A stretch of DNA of 33,467 nucleotides from Burkholderiales bacterium RIFOXYD12_FULL_59_19 (GTDB taxonomy: Bacteria > Pseudomonadota > Gammaproteobacteria > Burkholderiales > Burkholderiaceae_C). A program made the translations under genes and the position numbers. The notes beneath the pieces were generated by a model. The model had not been told where the DNA came from. It searched no databases and was given only the letters and a program-made list of their open reading frames with translations. Numbering within the stretch: the first letter of the stretch is position 1; each line of letters starts with the position of its first letter. Shown here piece after piece: positions 1-7,541 of the stretch. The DNA lies in NCBI GenBank assembly GCA_001771065.1, contig MESQ01000044.1:1-33467 (forward strand). The letters run 5' to 3'.

Positions 1-414
1 CGGGAGGAAGTTTCACCACATGGAAAAGAGCAGCGCGATAATCTTTACCAAGTCCTATCAACGAAGAGCCACGCCAATGTGGCAGCGACTTTCTTCGTAT
101 GCCCATCCGCAGATGACCCGAATGATCTATGCCTGTATGGCCCAGGCCCTCTGGAAAGTGAAGAACATCGCCATAAACATCTGCACGGCATTTTCTACTC
201 CCTGAGCAGCCTCCTTCATGACATTCAAATGCAGTGCGGCGTTAATCTGGAAGTCACTTGGAGGCACGACGAAATGGGTCTGTTCAATATCGCTGGCGTG
301 GGATATCCAGATAAGGTCACTGGCGTAAAAGTTGTACCCAAGAAGGTCAATGCTGCCTATCAGGCAATGGTCCTCCTGAAAATTGCCAAGCATCAACAAG
401 GGGCTGCACCGTGA
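1..414 (+). CDS. C-terminal part of an unrecognised protein (5' end outside window), possible integron cassette gene
   Basis: The frame is open from base 1 to a TGA at 412-414, giving at least 137 residues, so the gene starts upstream of the window. The GTG at 79 is probably internal. I recognise no family. The fragment is soluble-looking with no membrane segment. It has a Cys/Pro-rich stretch (FFVCPSADDPNDLCLYGPGP), a His/Glu-rich stretch (SEEHRHKHLHG) and a basic C-terminus (VVPKKVNAAYQAMVLLKIAK). The stop codon is followed after one base by an attC-like site (415-484), the arrangement expected of an integron gene cassette, whose ORFs are commonly of unknown function. Codon use is less GC-rich than the housekeeping genes downstream, which would fit acquisition. 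The reading frame is clear; the function is unknown and the cassette reading is an inference. Confidence 0.5.
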   Translation, partial: REEVSPHGKEQRDNLYQVLSTKSHANVAATFFVCPSADDPNDLCLYGPGPLESEEHRHKHLHGIFYSLSSLLHDIQMQCGVNLEVTWRHDEMGLFNIAGVGYPDKVTGVKVVPKKVNAAYQAMVLLKIAKHQQGAAP

Positions 415-484
415 TGCATAACGCATAGTCGAGCGGACCTGTGCAAAAAGCCGCGCCGACCGCTCACTTTCACGTTACCGTGCA
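415..484 (+). repeat. attC-like site (integron cassette recombination site), degenerate
   Basis: This 70-bp imperfect palindrome has attC-like organisation. The outer arms are TGCATAACG (415-423) and CGTTACCGTGCA (473-484), which pair as TGCA and TAACG around a 3-nt bulge. The inner arms are GAGCGGAC (431-438) and GACCGCTC (458-465), 7 of 8 complementary with GAGCGG/CCGCTC perfect. The outer AAC/GTT cores and inner arms are separated by 8 nt on both sides. R''-L''-loop-L'-R' order with AAC and GTT cores is the attC signature. The R' core here (GTTACCG) departs from the GTTRRRY consensus, so the site is degenerate or a chance hairpin. It starts one base after the stop of the upstream gene. Confidence 0.42.
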
Positions 485-763
485 TTGATCCGGCGCTGAG
501 TTCAGTCCCTGTTCCGGTTCACAGCCACGGTTGGTCTCTTCTTTAAGTGACGGCTATGGAGCGAAGCGAATGACTCCAACGGGTTTTAACCAGCCCGACA
601 GATTCCGCAGGCAAATGGCTAAAACGGGGGTCCATGCATCACCCGCACAGCGCACAAACAACCCAGAACTTCCAGGATTCCGGATGTTGAAACCCCGGAC
701 CTGTTCCGGGGCCGGGCTGACAAAAGGTCCTTGTGCAGTATCAGGCCGATTCGGCGCACTTCT
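485..763. other. Intergenic region without a convincing gene
   Basis: Together with the attC-like site this makes about 350 bases between the first gene fragment and trpB2. I see no tRNA, no credible coding frame and no mobile-element end. Short frames here lack ribosome sites and resemble no family. The only structured element is the small hairpin at 693-711. Confidence 0.5.
693..711 (-). terminator. Hairpin downstream of trpB2, weak terminator candidate
   Basis: CCCCGGA (693-699) and TCCGGGG (705-711) form a perfect 7-bp GC-rich stem around a 5-nt loop. It lies about 50 bases past the trpB2 stop on the minus strand. There is no T-run after the stem in either direction, so intrinsic termination is not demonstrated. 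Confidence 0.25.
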
Positions 764-2134
764 TCACACCGGCTCCGGCACGCTGGGCAGCCCCGCCAGC
801 GCCATCGCCAGTTCGCTTTCGTCGTAGTGCTCGTCGGTCAATTCACCGGCAAAGTACTTCTGGTACGAGGTCATGTCAAAGTGGCCATGGCCGCAAAGGT
901 TGAACAAAATGGTCTCGGACTTGCCTTCGGCCTTGCAGCGTAGCGCCTCGACAATCGCGCCCTTGATGGCGTGGTTGGCTTCCGGGGCGGGCACGATGCC
1001 CTCGTGGCGTGCAAACAGCACGCCAGCCTCAAAACACTCGACCTGGTTGTACGACACGGCCTCCAGCAAGCCCAACTCCTTGACGTGCGACACCATCGGC
1101 GCCATGCCGTGGTAGCGCAAGCCACCGGCGTGAAAACCGGGCGGTGTGAACTGGCTACCCAGGGTGTGCATTTTGGTCAGCGGCGTCATGTGGCCGGTGT
1201 CGCCAAAGTCGTAGGCGTATTTGCCGCGTGTCAGTGACGGGCATGCTGCCGGTTCGACCGCCACAATGCGCGGCTTGGGGCCACCGCGCAGGCCGTGGCC
1301 AATGAACGGGAAGGCAATGCCGGCAAAGTTGGAGCCGCCACCGGTGCAACCCACCACCACGTCGGGCCAAGCGTCGGCCATTTCCATCTGCAGCATGGCT
1401 TCCTGGCCAATGATGGTCTGGTGCAGCAGCACATGGTTGAGCACCGAGCCCAGCGCGTATTTGGTGTCGTCGCGCTGCACGGCAAGCTCCACCGCTTCCG
1501 AAATGGCAATGCCCAGGCTGCCGGGATGATCGGGGCGCTTGGCCAGCACCGAGCGCCCGTAAGCGGTCTCGGTAGACGGCGAGGCAAAACAGCGGGCGCC
1601 ATAGGTTTCCATCACGGCACGGCGGTAGGGCTTTTGGTCGTAGGACACACGCACCTGGAACACCTCGACTTCCAGGCCGTAGAGCGAGCCGGCAAACGCC
1701 AGCGAAGTGCCCCACTGCCCGGCGCCGGTCTCGGTCACCAGGCGCTTGATGCCGGCCTCTTTGTTGTAAAAAGCCTGCGGCACGGCGGTGTTGGGTTTGT
1801 GGCTGCCGGCCGGGCTACCGCCTTCGTATTTGTAAAAAATCTTGGCTGGCGTGCCCAGCGCCTTTTCCAGGCGATGGGCGCGAAACAGGGGGGCTGGGCG
1901 CCACAGCTGAAACACCTCTCGCACCGGCTCGGGGATTTCAATCTCGCGCTCCAGGCTCACCTCTTGCATGATCAGGGCCATCGGGAACAGCGGCGCCAGA
2001 TCGTCCGGTCCCACCGGCTTCATGGTGCCGGGGTGCAATACCGGGGGCAAGGGCTTGGGCAGGTCGGCCTGCAAGTTGTACCAGAACCTGGGCATCTGGT
2101 TTTCGTTTAAGAGGTACTTGGTTTGCTGGCTCAT
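764..2134 (-). CDS. trpB2: TrpB2-type tryptophan synthase beta-like protein
   Basis: Pyridoxal-phosphate enzyme that joins indole and serine to make tryptophan (TrpB2 subfamily). The protein is 456 residues, the usual length for TrpB2 and longer than classical TrpB (about 400). The PLP lysine is K113 in EGGSPAGSHKPNTA, followed by a VTETGAGQWG segment and the glycine-rich phosphate loop GCTGGGSNF. The start is the ATG at 2134 because AGGAG sits just upstream; an in-frame extension to 2227 lacks support and would overlap rpiA. The gene lies 89 bp downstream of rpiA on the same strand. No trpA is adjacent, so it may act as a stand-alone indole-salvage enzyme; TrpB2 proteins are often encoded away from trpA. 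Family assignment is firm; the physiological role is inferred. Confidence 0.9.
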   Translation of the reverse strand: MSQQTKYLLNENQMPRFWYNLQADLPKPLPPVLHPGTMKPVGPDDLAPLFPMALIMQEVSLEREIEIPEPVREVFQLWRPAPLFRAHRLEKALGTPAKIFYKYEGGSPAGSHKPNTAVPQAFYNKEAGIKRLVTETGAGQWGTSLAFAGSLYGLEVEVFQVRVSYDQKPYRRAVMETYGARCFASPSTETAYGRSVLAKRPDHPGSLGIAISEAVELAVQRDDTKYALGSVLNHVLLHQTIIGQEAMLQMEMADAWPDVVVGCTGGGSNFAGIAFPFIGHGLRGGPKPRIVAVEPAACPSLTRGKYAYDFGDTGHMTPLTKMHTLGSQFTPPGFHAGGLRYHGMAPMVSHVKELGLLEAVSYNQVECFEAGVLFARHEGIVPAPEANHAIKGAIVEALRCKAEGKSETILFNLCGHGHFDMTSYQKYFAGELTDEHYDESELAMALAGLPSVPEPV

Positions 2135-2223
2135 GATGACTCCTGAAAAGTGACAAAAACGCCTGTCTGAAGTATGCCTTCGATCCGTTCGACCACACCC
2201 GGAACAAGCGCCCGGGTTTACCC

Positions 2224-2904
2224 TCAAAACGTCAGCGTTTTAACCCCAGCGGCTGTACCCAACAAGCAAATTTGCGCTTTTTGCAGCGCAAACACACCCA
2301 CCGTCACCACGCCCGGCCACTGGTTCACTTCTGACTCAAAGGCTAACGGGTCGCTGATCTGCAAGCCGGTGACATCGACCAGATACTGACCGTTGTCGGT
2401 GACCAAAGGCGAGTCGTACCTGAGCCGCAGCTGTGCCTGTGCACCCATGGCCGCAAACTGGCGCATCACACGTTGTGCCGCCATCGGGATGACTTCCACC
2501 GGCAACGGGTACTTGCCCAGCGTTTGCACCAGCTTGGAGTCGTCGGCAATACAGACAAACTGGCGCGACTGCGCAGCCACAATTTTTTCGCGCGTGAGCG
2601 CCGCACCACCGCCCTTGATCATGTAGCCGTGGTGGTCGATCTCGTCAGCGCCGTCGATATACACCGCCAGTTCAGCCACGTCGTTGGCATCGAAGACCCT
2701 GATGCCCAAAGCCTGCAATCGCTCGGTACTGGCCACCGAGCTTGACACAGCGCCCCTTATCTGGTCCTTGATGCTGGCCAGCGCGTCAATGAATTTGTTC
2801 ACCGTGGAGCCGGTGCCCACACCCACAATCTCGCCGGGCACCACGTACTTGAGCGCAGCCTGACCCACCAGGGTTTTGAGTTCGTCTTGAGAAAGTGTTG
2901 TCAT
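2224..2904 (-). CDS. rpiA: Ribose-5-phosphate isomerase A
   Basis: Cytosolic isomerase interconverting ribose 5-phosphate and ribulose 5-phosphate in the pentose phosphate pathway. The 226-residue length is typical of RpiA. Diagnostic motifs are the phosphate loop [13 protein letters not shown] near residue 28, the substrate loop YIDGADEID around residue 82 and [12 protein letters not shown] with the catalytic lysine/glutamate region. The ATG at 2904 is preceded by AAGGA at good spacing. It is divergent from pyrD with a 59-bp gap, so the two promoters must lie in or near that gap; trpB2 follows on the same strand. Nothing is odd in the sequence. Confidence 0.96.
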   Translation of the reverse strand: MTTLSQDELKTLVGQAALKYVVPGEIVGVGTGSTVNKFIDALASIKDQIRGAVSSSVASTERLQALGIRVFDANDVAELAVYIDGADEIDHHGYMIKGGGAALTREKIVAAQSRQFVCIADDSKLVQTLGKYPLPVEVIPMAAQRVMRQFAAMGAQAQLRLRYDSPLVTDNGQYLVDVTGLQISDPLAFESEVNQWPGVVTVGVFALQKAQICLLGTAAGVKTLTF

Positions 2905-2963
2905 ACCGGAGTCCTTGAGGGGGTTGATCGGGGAAAATAACGAGAAATCTCAGGAATTATCCA

Positions 2964-4058
2964 ATGGCTCTTGTCCCCTACGCCCTCACCCGTCCCTTTT
3001 TATTCAGCCTGGACCCCGAAACCGCCCACGAATTAACGCTGCATTCACTGGCGAGCACCCAGGGCAGCGCCTTGAAATGGGCCTATGGCAGCACGCGTGT
3101 GAACGATCCTGTGGTGCTGGCCGGGCTGACCTTCCCCAACCGCGTCGGCATGGCCGCCGGACTGGACAAAAACGCCCGTTGTATTGATGGTCTGGGCGCC
3201 ATGGGCTTTGGTTTTGTTGAGGTCGGCACCGTGACGCCGCTGGCCCAACCCGGCAACCCCAAGCCACGCATGTTCCGCCTGCCGCGGGCGCATGCGCTAA
3301 TCAACCGGCTGGGCTTCAACAATGACGGACTGGCTGCATTTATTGCCAACGTGAAGCAGTCCAGGCTGTACCAACAGCGCCAGTCTGGCAAGCTTGAGGC
3401 CTCGCCCATGTTGCTGGGCCTGAACATCGGCAAAAACGCCGCCACGCCCATCGAACGCGCCACCGACGACTACCTGAGCTGCCTCGACGGGGTCTACCCT
3501 TATGCCGACTACGTCACGGTCAATATTTCCAGCCCCAACACCAAAAACCTGCGCAGCCTGCAAAGTGATGAAGCGCTGGATGGCCTTCTCGGCGCCATTT
3601 CCGAGCGGCGTGAGGGGTTGGCACAGCAACATGGCAAGCACATCCCGATCTTCCTCAAAATTGCCCCCGACCTGGACGCAGACCAGATCAAGGTGATCGC
3701 CGAAACCCTCAAGCGTTATGGGTTGGACACTGCGGGCCGGGTCAACAACGCCTGGGGCGTGGTGGCCACCAACACCACGCTGAACCGCGAAGCCGTCAAG
3801 GGGCAGACCCACGCCGATGAAGCCGGTGGCCTGTCCGGTGCACCGGTATTGGCCATGAGCAACCAGGTGATCAGCCAATTGCGCGCTGCCTTAGGGCCAC
3901 AATTCCCGATCATCGGTGTCGGCGGCATCATGCGCGCCGAAGACGCCGTAAGCAAAATTAGAGCCGGCGCCGATGTGGTGCAAATCTACACCGGCCTGAT
4001 TTACCGGGGGCCTGGCTTGGTTAAACAGGCGGCGTCCCTGATCAAGAAGACTTTTTAA
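2964..4058 (+). CDS. pyrD: Dihydroorotate dehydrogenase (quinone), class 2
   Basis: FMN enzyme of de novo pyrimidine synthesis that oxidises dihydroorotate to orotate and passes electrons to quinone at the inner membrane. The 364 residues include the N-terminal class 2 membrane-associating helix region ([20 protein letters not shown]), then the barrel. Recognisable elements are [28 protein letters not shown], the active-site serine region [20 protein letters not shown] and the C-terminal FMN-phosphate segment [11 protein letters not shown] followed by [17 protein letters not shown] lies upstream of the ATG. It is convergent with the flavoprotein gene at 4076, and only 17 bases separate the two stop codons, inside a palindromic repeat. 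Confidence 0.97.
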   Translation: MALVPYALTRPFLFSLDPETAHELTLHSLASTQGSALKWAYGSTRVNDPVVLAGLTFPNRVGMAAGLDKNARCIDGLGAMGFGFVEVGTVTPLAQPGNPKPRMFRLPRAHALINRLGFNNDGLAAFIANVKQSRLYQQRQSGKLEASPMLLGLNIGKNAATPIERATDDYLSCLDGVYPYADYVTVNISSPNTKNLRSLQSDEALDGLLGAISERREGLAQQHGKHIPIFLKIAPDLDADQIKVIAETLKRYGLDTAGRVNNAWGVVATNTTLNREAVKGQTHADEAGGLSGAPVLAMSNQVISQLRAALGPQFPIIGVGGIMRAEDAVSKIRAGADVVQIYTGLIYRGPGLVKQAASLIKKTF

Positions 4059-4060
4059 TT

Positions 4061-4121
4061 GGGGTCAGATTCCAATTAATTTTGAAAACCGATTGGTTGA
4101 AAATAATTGGAATCTGACCCC
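4061..4121. repeat. 18-bp perfect inverted repeat (REP-like palindrome) between convergent genes
   Basis: GGGGTCAGATTCCAATTA (4061-4078) is exactly complementary to 4104-4121, with a 25-nt spacer. It begins two bases after the pyrD stop, and its left arm contains the stop codon of the minus-strand flavoprotein gene. It could fold in RNA from either strand and act as a bidirectional terminator, although no T-run is present. From general knowledge, GGGGTCAGA-type palindromes recur in many proteobacteria as REP-like elements; whether this copy belongs to such a family needs a genome count. Confidence 0.6.
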
Positions 4122-5227
4122 CATTGTTTGGACCCCCATTGTTTGACAACCAGGTCACCAATGGCGAGGCAACTGGTCAGGCCGGGTGACTCGATGCCGA
4201 ACAGGTTGACCAGGCCCGGCACACCGTGGTCGCGCGGGCCCTGGATCACAAAGTCACAGGCAGCTTCACCCGGGCCGCTGATCTTGGGGCGAATGCCAGC
4301 ATAACCGGGCAACAACGCACCGTCCTGCAAACCAGGCCAGTACTTGCGCACCTCGGCGTAAAAACCGTCGCCCCGCGCCGGGTCCACGGTCAGGTCGTCC
4401 GGTGATTCGACCCACTGCACATCGGGTCCAAACTTCGCTTGCCCGCCCAGGTCCAGCGTCAGGTGGACGCCCAGTCCGGCGGCTTGGGGTACCGGGTAGA
4501 TCAGGTGTGAAAACGGTGCCCGCGTGGCCAGGGTGAAATAGTTGCCCTTGGCGTAAAACGCTTGCGGCACGTACTGCGGGTCCAGCCCAACAAAGCGTGC
4601 GGCCAGCGCAGGCGCCTGCAAACCCGCTGCATTGACCACGGTTTTGGCTTGCAATTGGGTACCATCAACGGCATGCAACGCGATCCCGGACGGCCCGACC
4701 AGCGCACCCGCCAGCGCTGAATTAAGTGCCAACACACCACCCGCGTTTTCCAGGTCCCCCAGCAGCGCCAGCATCAGGCCATGGCTGTCAACAATGCCGG
4801 TGCTGGGCGACAACAGGGCGGCTTCGCACACCAGTTCCGGCTCCAACTGTCGCGCTTCGTCAGCGCTCAACAACACCAGATCAGGCACGCCGTTGCGCAG
4901 CGCCTGCTCGGCAATGCCCTGCAACTGTGCCACTTGCGCCGGACGGGTCGCCACGATCAGCTTGCCGCAACGCCGGTGGCTGATGCCGCGCGCCTGGCAG
5001 TAGTCATACAACAGCGCCCTGCCCTGCACACACAAGCTGGCCTTGAGCGAACCCGGCATGTAGTAGATTCCGGCGTGAATCACCTCGCTGTTGCGCGAAC
5101 TGGTGCCGGTACCGAAAGCGTTGGCAGCTTCCAGCACCAGCACCTCGCGCCCGTTCAGCGCCAGGGCGCGCGCCACTGCCAGGCCGACCACACCGGCCCC
5201 AACCACCACACAATCCACTTGTTCCAT
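4076..5227 (-). CDS. FAD-dependent oxidoreductase, L-2-hydroxyglutarate oxidase-like
   Basis: DAO-superfamily flavoprotein, 383 residues. The dinucleotide-binding motif [17 protein letters not shown] is at residues 7-23, followed by the E at the end of strand 2 (VLVLEAA) and [15 protein letters not shown], characteristic of L-2-hydroxyglutarate dehydrogenase/oxidase relatives. Later motifs are [13 protein letters not shown] and the C-terminal FAD segment [17 protein letters not shown]. The expected role is oxidation of L-2-hydroxyglutarate to 2-oxoglutarate with transfer to O2 or quinone, but the exact substrate cannot be fixed from sequence. The ATG has GGAG 8 bases upstream. Oddly, the last ~22 residues (from KQWGS onward) are encoded by the tandem repeat and REP-like palindrome, so the original C-terminus has probably been replaced. 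It is divergent from the aminotransferase gene. Confidence 0.85.
   Translation of the reverse strand: MEQVDCVVVGAGVVGLAVARALALNGREVLVLEAANAFGTGTSSRNSEVIHAGIYYMPGSLKASLCVQGRALLYDYCQARGISHRRCGKLIVATRPAQVAQLQGIAEQALRNGVPDLVLLSADEARQLEPELVCEAALLSPSTGIVDSHGLMLALLGDLENAGGVLALNSALAGALVGPSGIALHAVDGTQLQAKTVVNAAGLQAPALAARFVGLDPQYVPQAFYAKGNYFTLATRAPFSHLIYPVPQAAGLGVHLTLDLGGQAKFGPDVQWVESPDDLTVDPARGDGFYAEVRKYWPGLQDGALLPGYAGIRPKISGPGEAACDFVIQGPRDHGVPGLVNLFGIESPGLTSCLAIGDLVVKQWGSKQWGSDSNYFQPIGFQN
4116..4145. repeat. Tandem 15-bp direct repeat inside the flavoprotein C-terminus
   Basis: GACCCCCATTGTTTG occurs twice head to tail (4116-4130 and 4131-4145). On the minus strand it encodes KQWGS twice near the end of the flavoprotein. 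The first copy overlaps the right arm of the 18-bp palindrome, so the duplication probably arose with, or next to, insertion of that element. Confidence 0.75.
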
Positions 5228-5370
5228 CTGTTTTCTCCAGGCCCGTCAACACACATACGCCAACAAATGAGTTTAGCGAAGACGCCGGCAGCAACCGGGC
5301 GCCGGTAAAATACAGGGTTTCTACCAGTGGCCGAAGGGTCACTTTCCCAACCCACCACAGGACTTTTGTC

Positions 5371-6567
5371 ATGTCACTTTTTTCCGCTGTCGAAATGGCC
5401 CCACGCGACCCGATTCTGGGCTTGAACGAACAATTCAACGCCGACACCAACCCGGCCAAGGTCAATCTGGGCGTGGGTGTGTACTTTGACGACAACGGCA
5501 AGCTGCCCTTGCTGGGCTGTGTGCTGGCCGCAGAAAAAGCCATGATGGACGCCCCCAAGCCGCACGGCTACCTGCCCATTGACGGCATCGCCGCCTACGA
5601 CGCTGCGGTCAAGACGCTGGTCTTTGGCGCGGACAGCGAACCCGTCACTTCGGGCCGCGTGGCCACCATTCAGGCCCTGGGTGGCACCGGCGGCCTCAAG
5701 GTGGGCGCCGATTTTTTAAAGTTTCTCAACACCGGCGCCAAGGTGCTGATCAGCGACCCAAGCTGGGAAAACCACCGCGCGCTGTTCACCAACGCCGGCT
5801 TCACGGTTGAGTCCTACCGCTATTACGACGGCGCCACCCGTGCCCTCGACTTCGATGGCATGCTGGCCGACCTGAACGCTGCACCGGCTGGCACTGTCGT
5901 GGTGTTACACGCCTGCTGCCACAACCCCACGGGTTACGACATCACCCCGGTCCAATGGGACCAGGTGATTGCGGTCGTCAAGGCGAAAAATCTGGTGCCT
6001 TTCCTCGACATGGCCTACCAGGGTTTTGGTTACGGCCTGAAGGAAGACGGCGCCGTGATCGGCAAATTTGTCGCCGCTGGCCTGCTGTTTTTTGTCGCCA
6101 CCAGCTTCAGCAAGAGCTTCAGCCTGTACGGCGAGCGTGTTGGCGCCCTGAGCGTGGTGTGTGAAAGCAAAGAAGAAGCGGCCCGGGTGCTGAGCCAGCT
6201 CAAGATCGTCATCCGCACCAACTACAGCAACCCGCCAACCCATGGCGGTGCCATCGTGACCACGGTGTTGAACACCCCTGAGCTGCGCGCGCAATGGGAA
6301 GCCGAACTTGGCGACATGCGCGTGCGCATCAAGGCCATGCGGCAAAAGCTGGTCGACGGCCTCAAGTCCGCCGGCGTCAAGCAGGACATGAGTTTCATCA
6401 CCCAGCAAATCGGCATGTTCAGCTACTCAGGCCTGTCCAAAGACCAGATGGTGCGCCTGCGCAATGAGTTTGGCGTCTATGGCACCGACACCGGCCGCAT
6501 GTGTGTGGCCGCCTTGAACAGCAAGAACATTGACTATGTTTGCGCCAGTATTGCCAAGGTGATCTAA
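5371..6567 (+). CDS. tyrB: Aromatic amino acid / aspartate aminotransferase
   Basis: Class I PLP aminotransferase, 398 residues, full length. It transfers amino groups between aromatic amino acids or aspartate and 2-oxo acids. Diagnostic features are an N-terminal segment characteristic of this subfamily (LNEQFNADTNPAKVNLGVGVY), the substrate/PLP segment HACCHNPTGYDITPVQW, FLDMAYQGF and the PLP-lysine motif ATSFSKSFSLYGERVG. The C-terminal arginine region (TDTGRMCVAALNSKNI) is also present. The ATG at 5371 starts a protein that aligns by eye with known N-termini. A TAAAAT at 5306-5311 upstream is a possible -10 element. The DUF2520 gene follows after about 11 bp, suggesting co-transcription. 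TyrB versus AspC specificity cannot be told. Confidence 0.92.
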   Translation: MSLFSAVEMAPRDPILGLNEQFNADTNPAKVNLGVGVYFDDNGKLPLLGCVLAAEKAMMDAPKPHGYLPIDGIAAYDAAVKTLVFGADSEPVTSGRVATIQALGGTGGLKVGADFLKFLNTGAKVLISDPSWENHRALFTNAGFTVESYRYYDGATRALDFDGMLADLNAAPAGTVVVLHACCHNPTGYDITPVQWDQVIAVVKAKNLVPFLDMAYQGFGYGLKEDGAVIGKFVAAGLLFFVATSFSKSFSLYGERVGALSVVCESKEEAARVLSQLKIVIRTNYSNPPTHGGAIVTTVLNTPELRAQWEAELGDMRVRIKAMRQKLVDGLKSAGVKQDMSFITQQIGMFSYSGLSKDQMVRLRNEFGVYGTDTGRMCVAALNSKNIDYVCASIAKVI

Positions 6568-6578
6568 GGCTGCCTGGC

Positions 6579-7406
6579 TTGAAAACCATCAACCTGATTG
6601 GTTGTGGCCGGGTCGGTCAGACGCTGGGGCGACTGCTGACCCAGGGTGGCCAGATCCGGGTGCAGGACGTGTTGACACGCAGCAGCACATCCGCAGAGCA
6701 AGCCCTGGCTTTTGTGGGTGCCGGTCGCACAGTTTGCCAAATGACGGACTTGCGCCCGGCCGACCTGTGGCTGCTGGCGGTACCCGATGGCCAGATCGCG
6801 CCCGTCGCGGCGGCCCTGGCAGCTTGCGACAGCTTGCCACCCGCCACGGTGTTTCATGCCAGCGGCGCCTTGAGCGCCGACGTACTCCAACCCTTGCATG
6901 ACAAACGCTGGCAAGTGGCCAGCGCCCACTGCCTGCTGAGCTTTGCCAGCCCACCCTTGGCGCTGCAGCAATTTGTCGGCACACCCTGCGCCCTTGAAGG
7001 TGATGTGCTGGCGCTGGCTGAATTACGGCCACTTTTTACCCGCCTGGGTGCCCAGTGCTTTGATGTCCGGGCGCAAGACAAGCTGCTGTACCACGCCGGT
7101 GCCGTCTTTGCCACCAATTTTTTGCCAGTATTACAAGACCTGGCCGAACAGCTTTGGCAGCACAGTGGTATGCCGCTGCCCATGGTACAGCGCTTGCGCG
7201 CCAGCCTGCTGCAAAATGCCGTCAACAACATCACGGCGTTGGGGCCGCAAGGCGCCTTGACTGGCCCGGCCGCCCGTGGCGATATGGTGCTGGTGGCAGC
7301 ACAGGGCCAGGCCGTGCAGCAGTGGAACGCGAATGCAGGCCAGGCCTACCAGGCTCTGAGTGCGCTGGCCCGTTCACTGGCGCAGCGCGAACCCCCCATT
7401 TTTTGA
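6579..7406 (+). CDS. Rossmann-like and DUF2520 domain-containing protein
   Basis: Predicted NAD(P)-binding protein of the DUF2520 family, about 275 residues from the TTG start at 6579. The N-terminal Rossmann motif is INLIGCGRVGQTLGRLL at residues 4-20, similar to pyrroline-5-carboxylate reductase and 6-phosphogluconate dehydrogenase relatives. SAHCLLSFASPP in the middle and the helical LLYHAGAVFATNFLPVL segment are typical of DUF2520 proteins. A longer in-frame start at 6540 would overlap the aminotransferase by 28 bases and add residues unlike the family; the TTG has AAGG upstream, so I prefer it. The substrate is unknown. It is probably co-transcribed with the aminotransferase. Confidence 0.78.
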   Translation: MKTINLIGCGRVGQTLGRLLTQGGQIRVQDVLTRSSTSAEQALAFVGAGRTVCQMTDLRPADLWLLAVPDGQIAPVAAALAACDSLPPATVFHASGALSADVLQPLHDKRWQVASAHCLLSFASPPLALQQFVGTPCALEGDVLALAELRPLFTRLGAQCFDVRAQDKLLYHAGAVFATNFLPVLQDLAEQLWQHSGMPLPMVQRLRASLLQNAVNNITALGPQGALTGPAARGDMVLVAAQGQAVQQWNANAGQAYQALSALARSLAQREPPIF

Positions 7407-7506
7407 GCCCAGGAACTGTCAAACAGTCAAGGTCGTGAAAATTTATCATTGAACCAACATATACCGTCAGTTAGGCGACAGATACAACAGCCCAAGACCT
7501 GTTATA

Positions 7507-7517
7507 TTGCACTGCAA
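7507..7517. promoter_or_regulatory. TTGCA-C-TGCAA palindrome upstream of the PHA depolymerase, candidate operator
   Basis: A perfect palindrome with 5-bp arms lies 24 bases before the GTG start of the depolymerase, within a 135-bp AT-richer gap. PhaR-type regulators of polyhydroxyalkanoate genes are known to bind TGC-rich sites, so this is a reasonable but unproven operator. Confidence 0.3.
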
Positions 7518-7541
7518 CATTTTTATAGAAGGTGAATTCCC

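Noticed and set aside
531..827. Short plus-strand frame in the gap before trpB2
   Set aside because: It has no ribosome site, runs into the antisense of trpB2, and has low-quality composition.
1295..2110. Plus-strand open frame opposite trpB2
   Set aside because: It is the antisense shadow of a conserved PLP enzyme, with no family resemblance.
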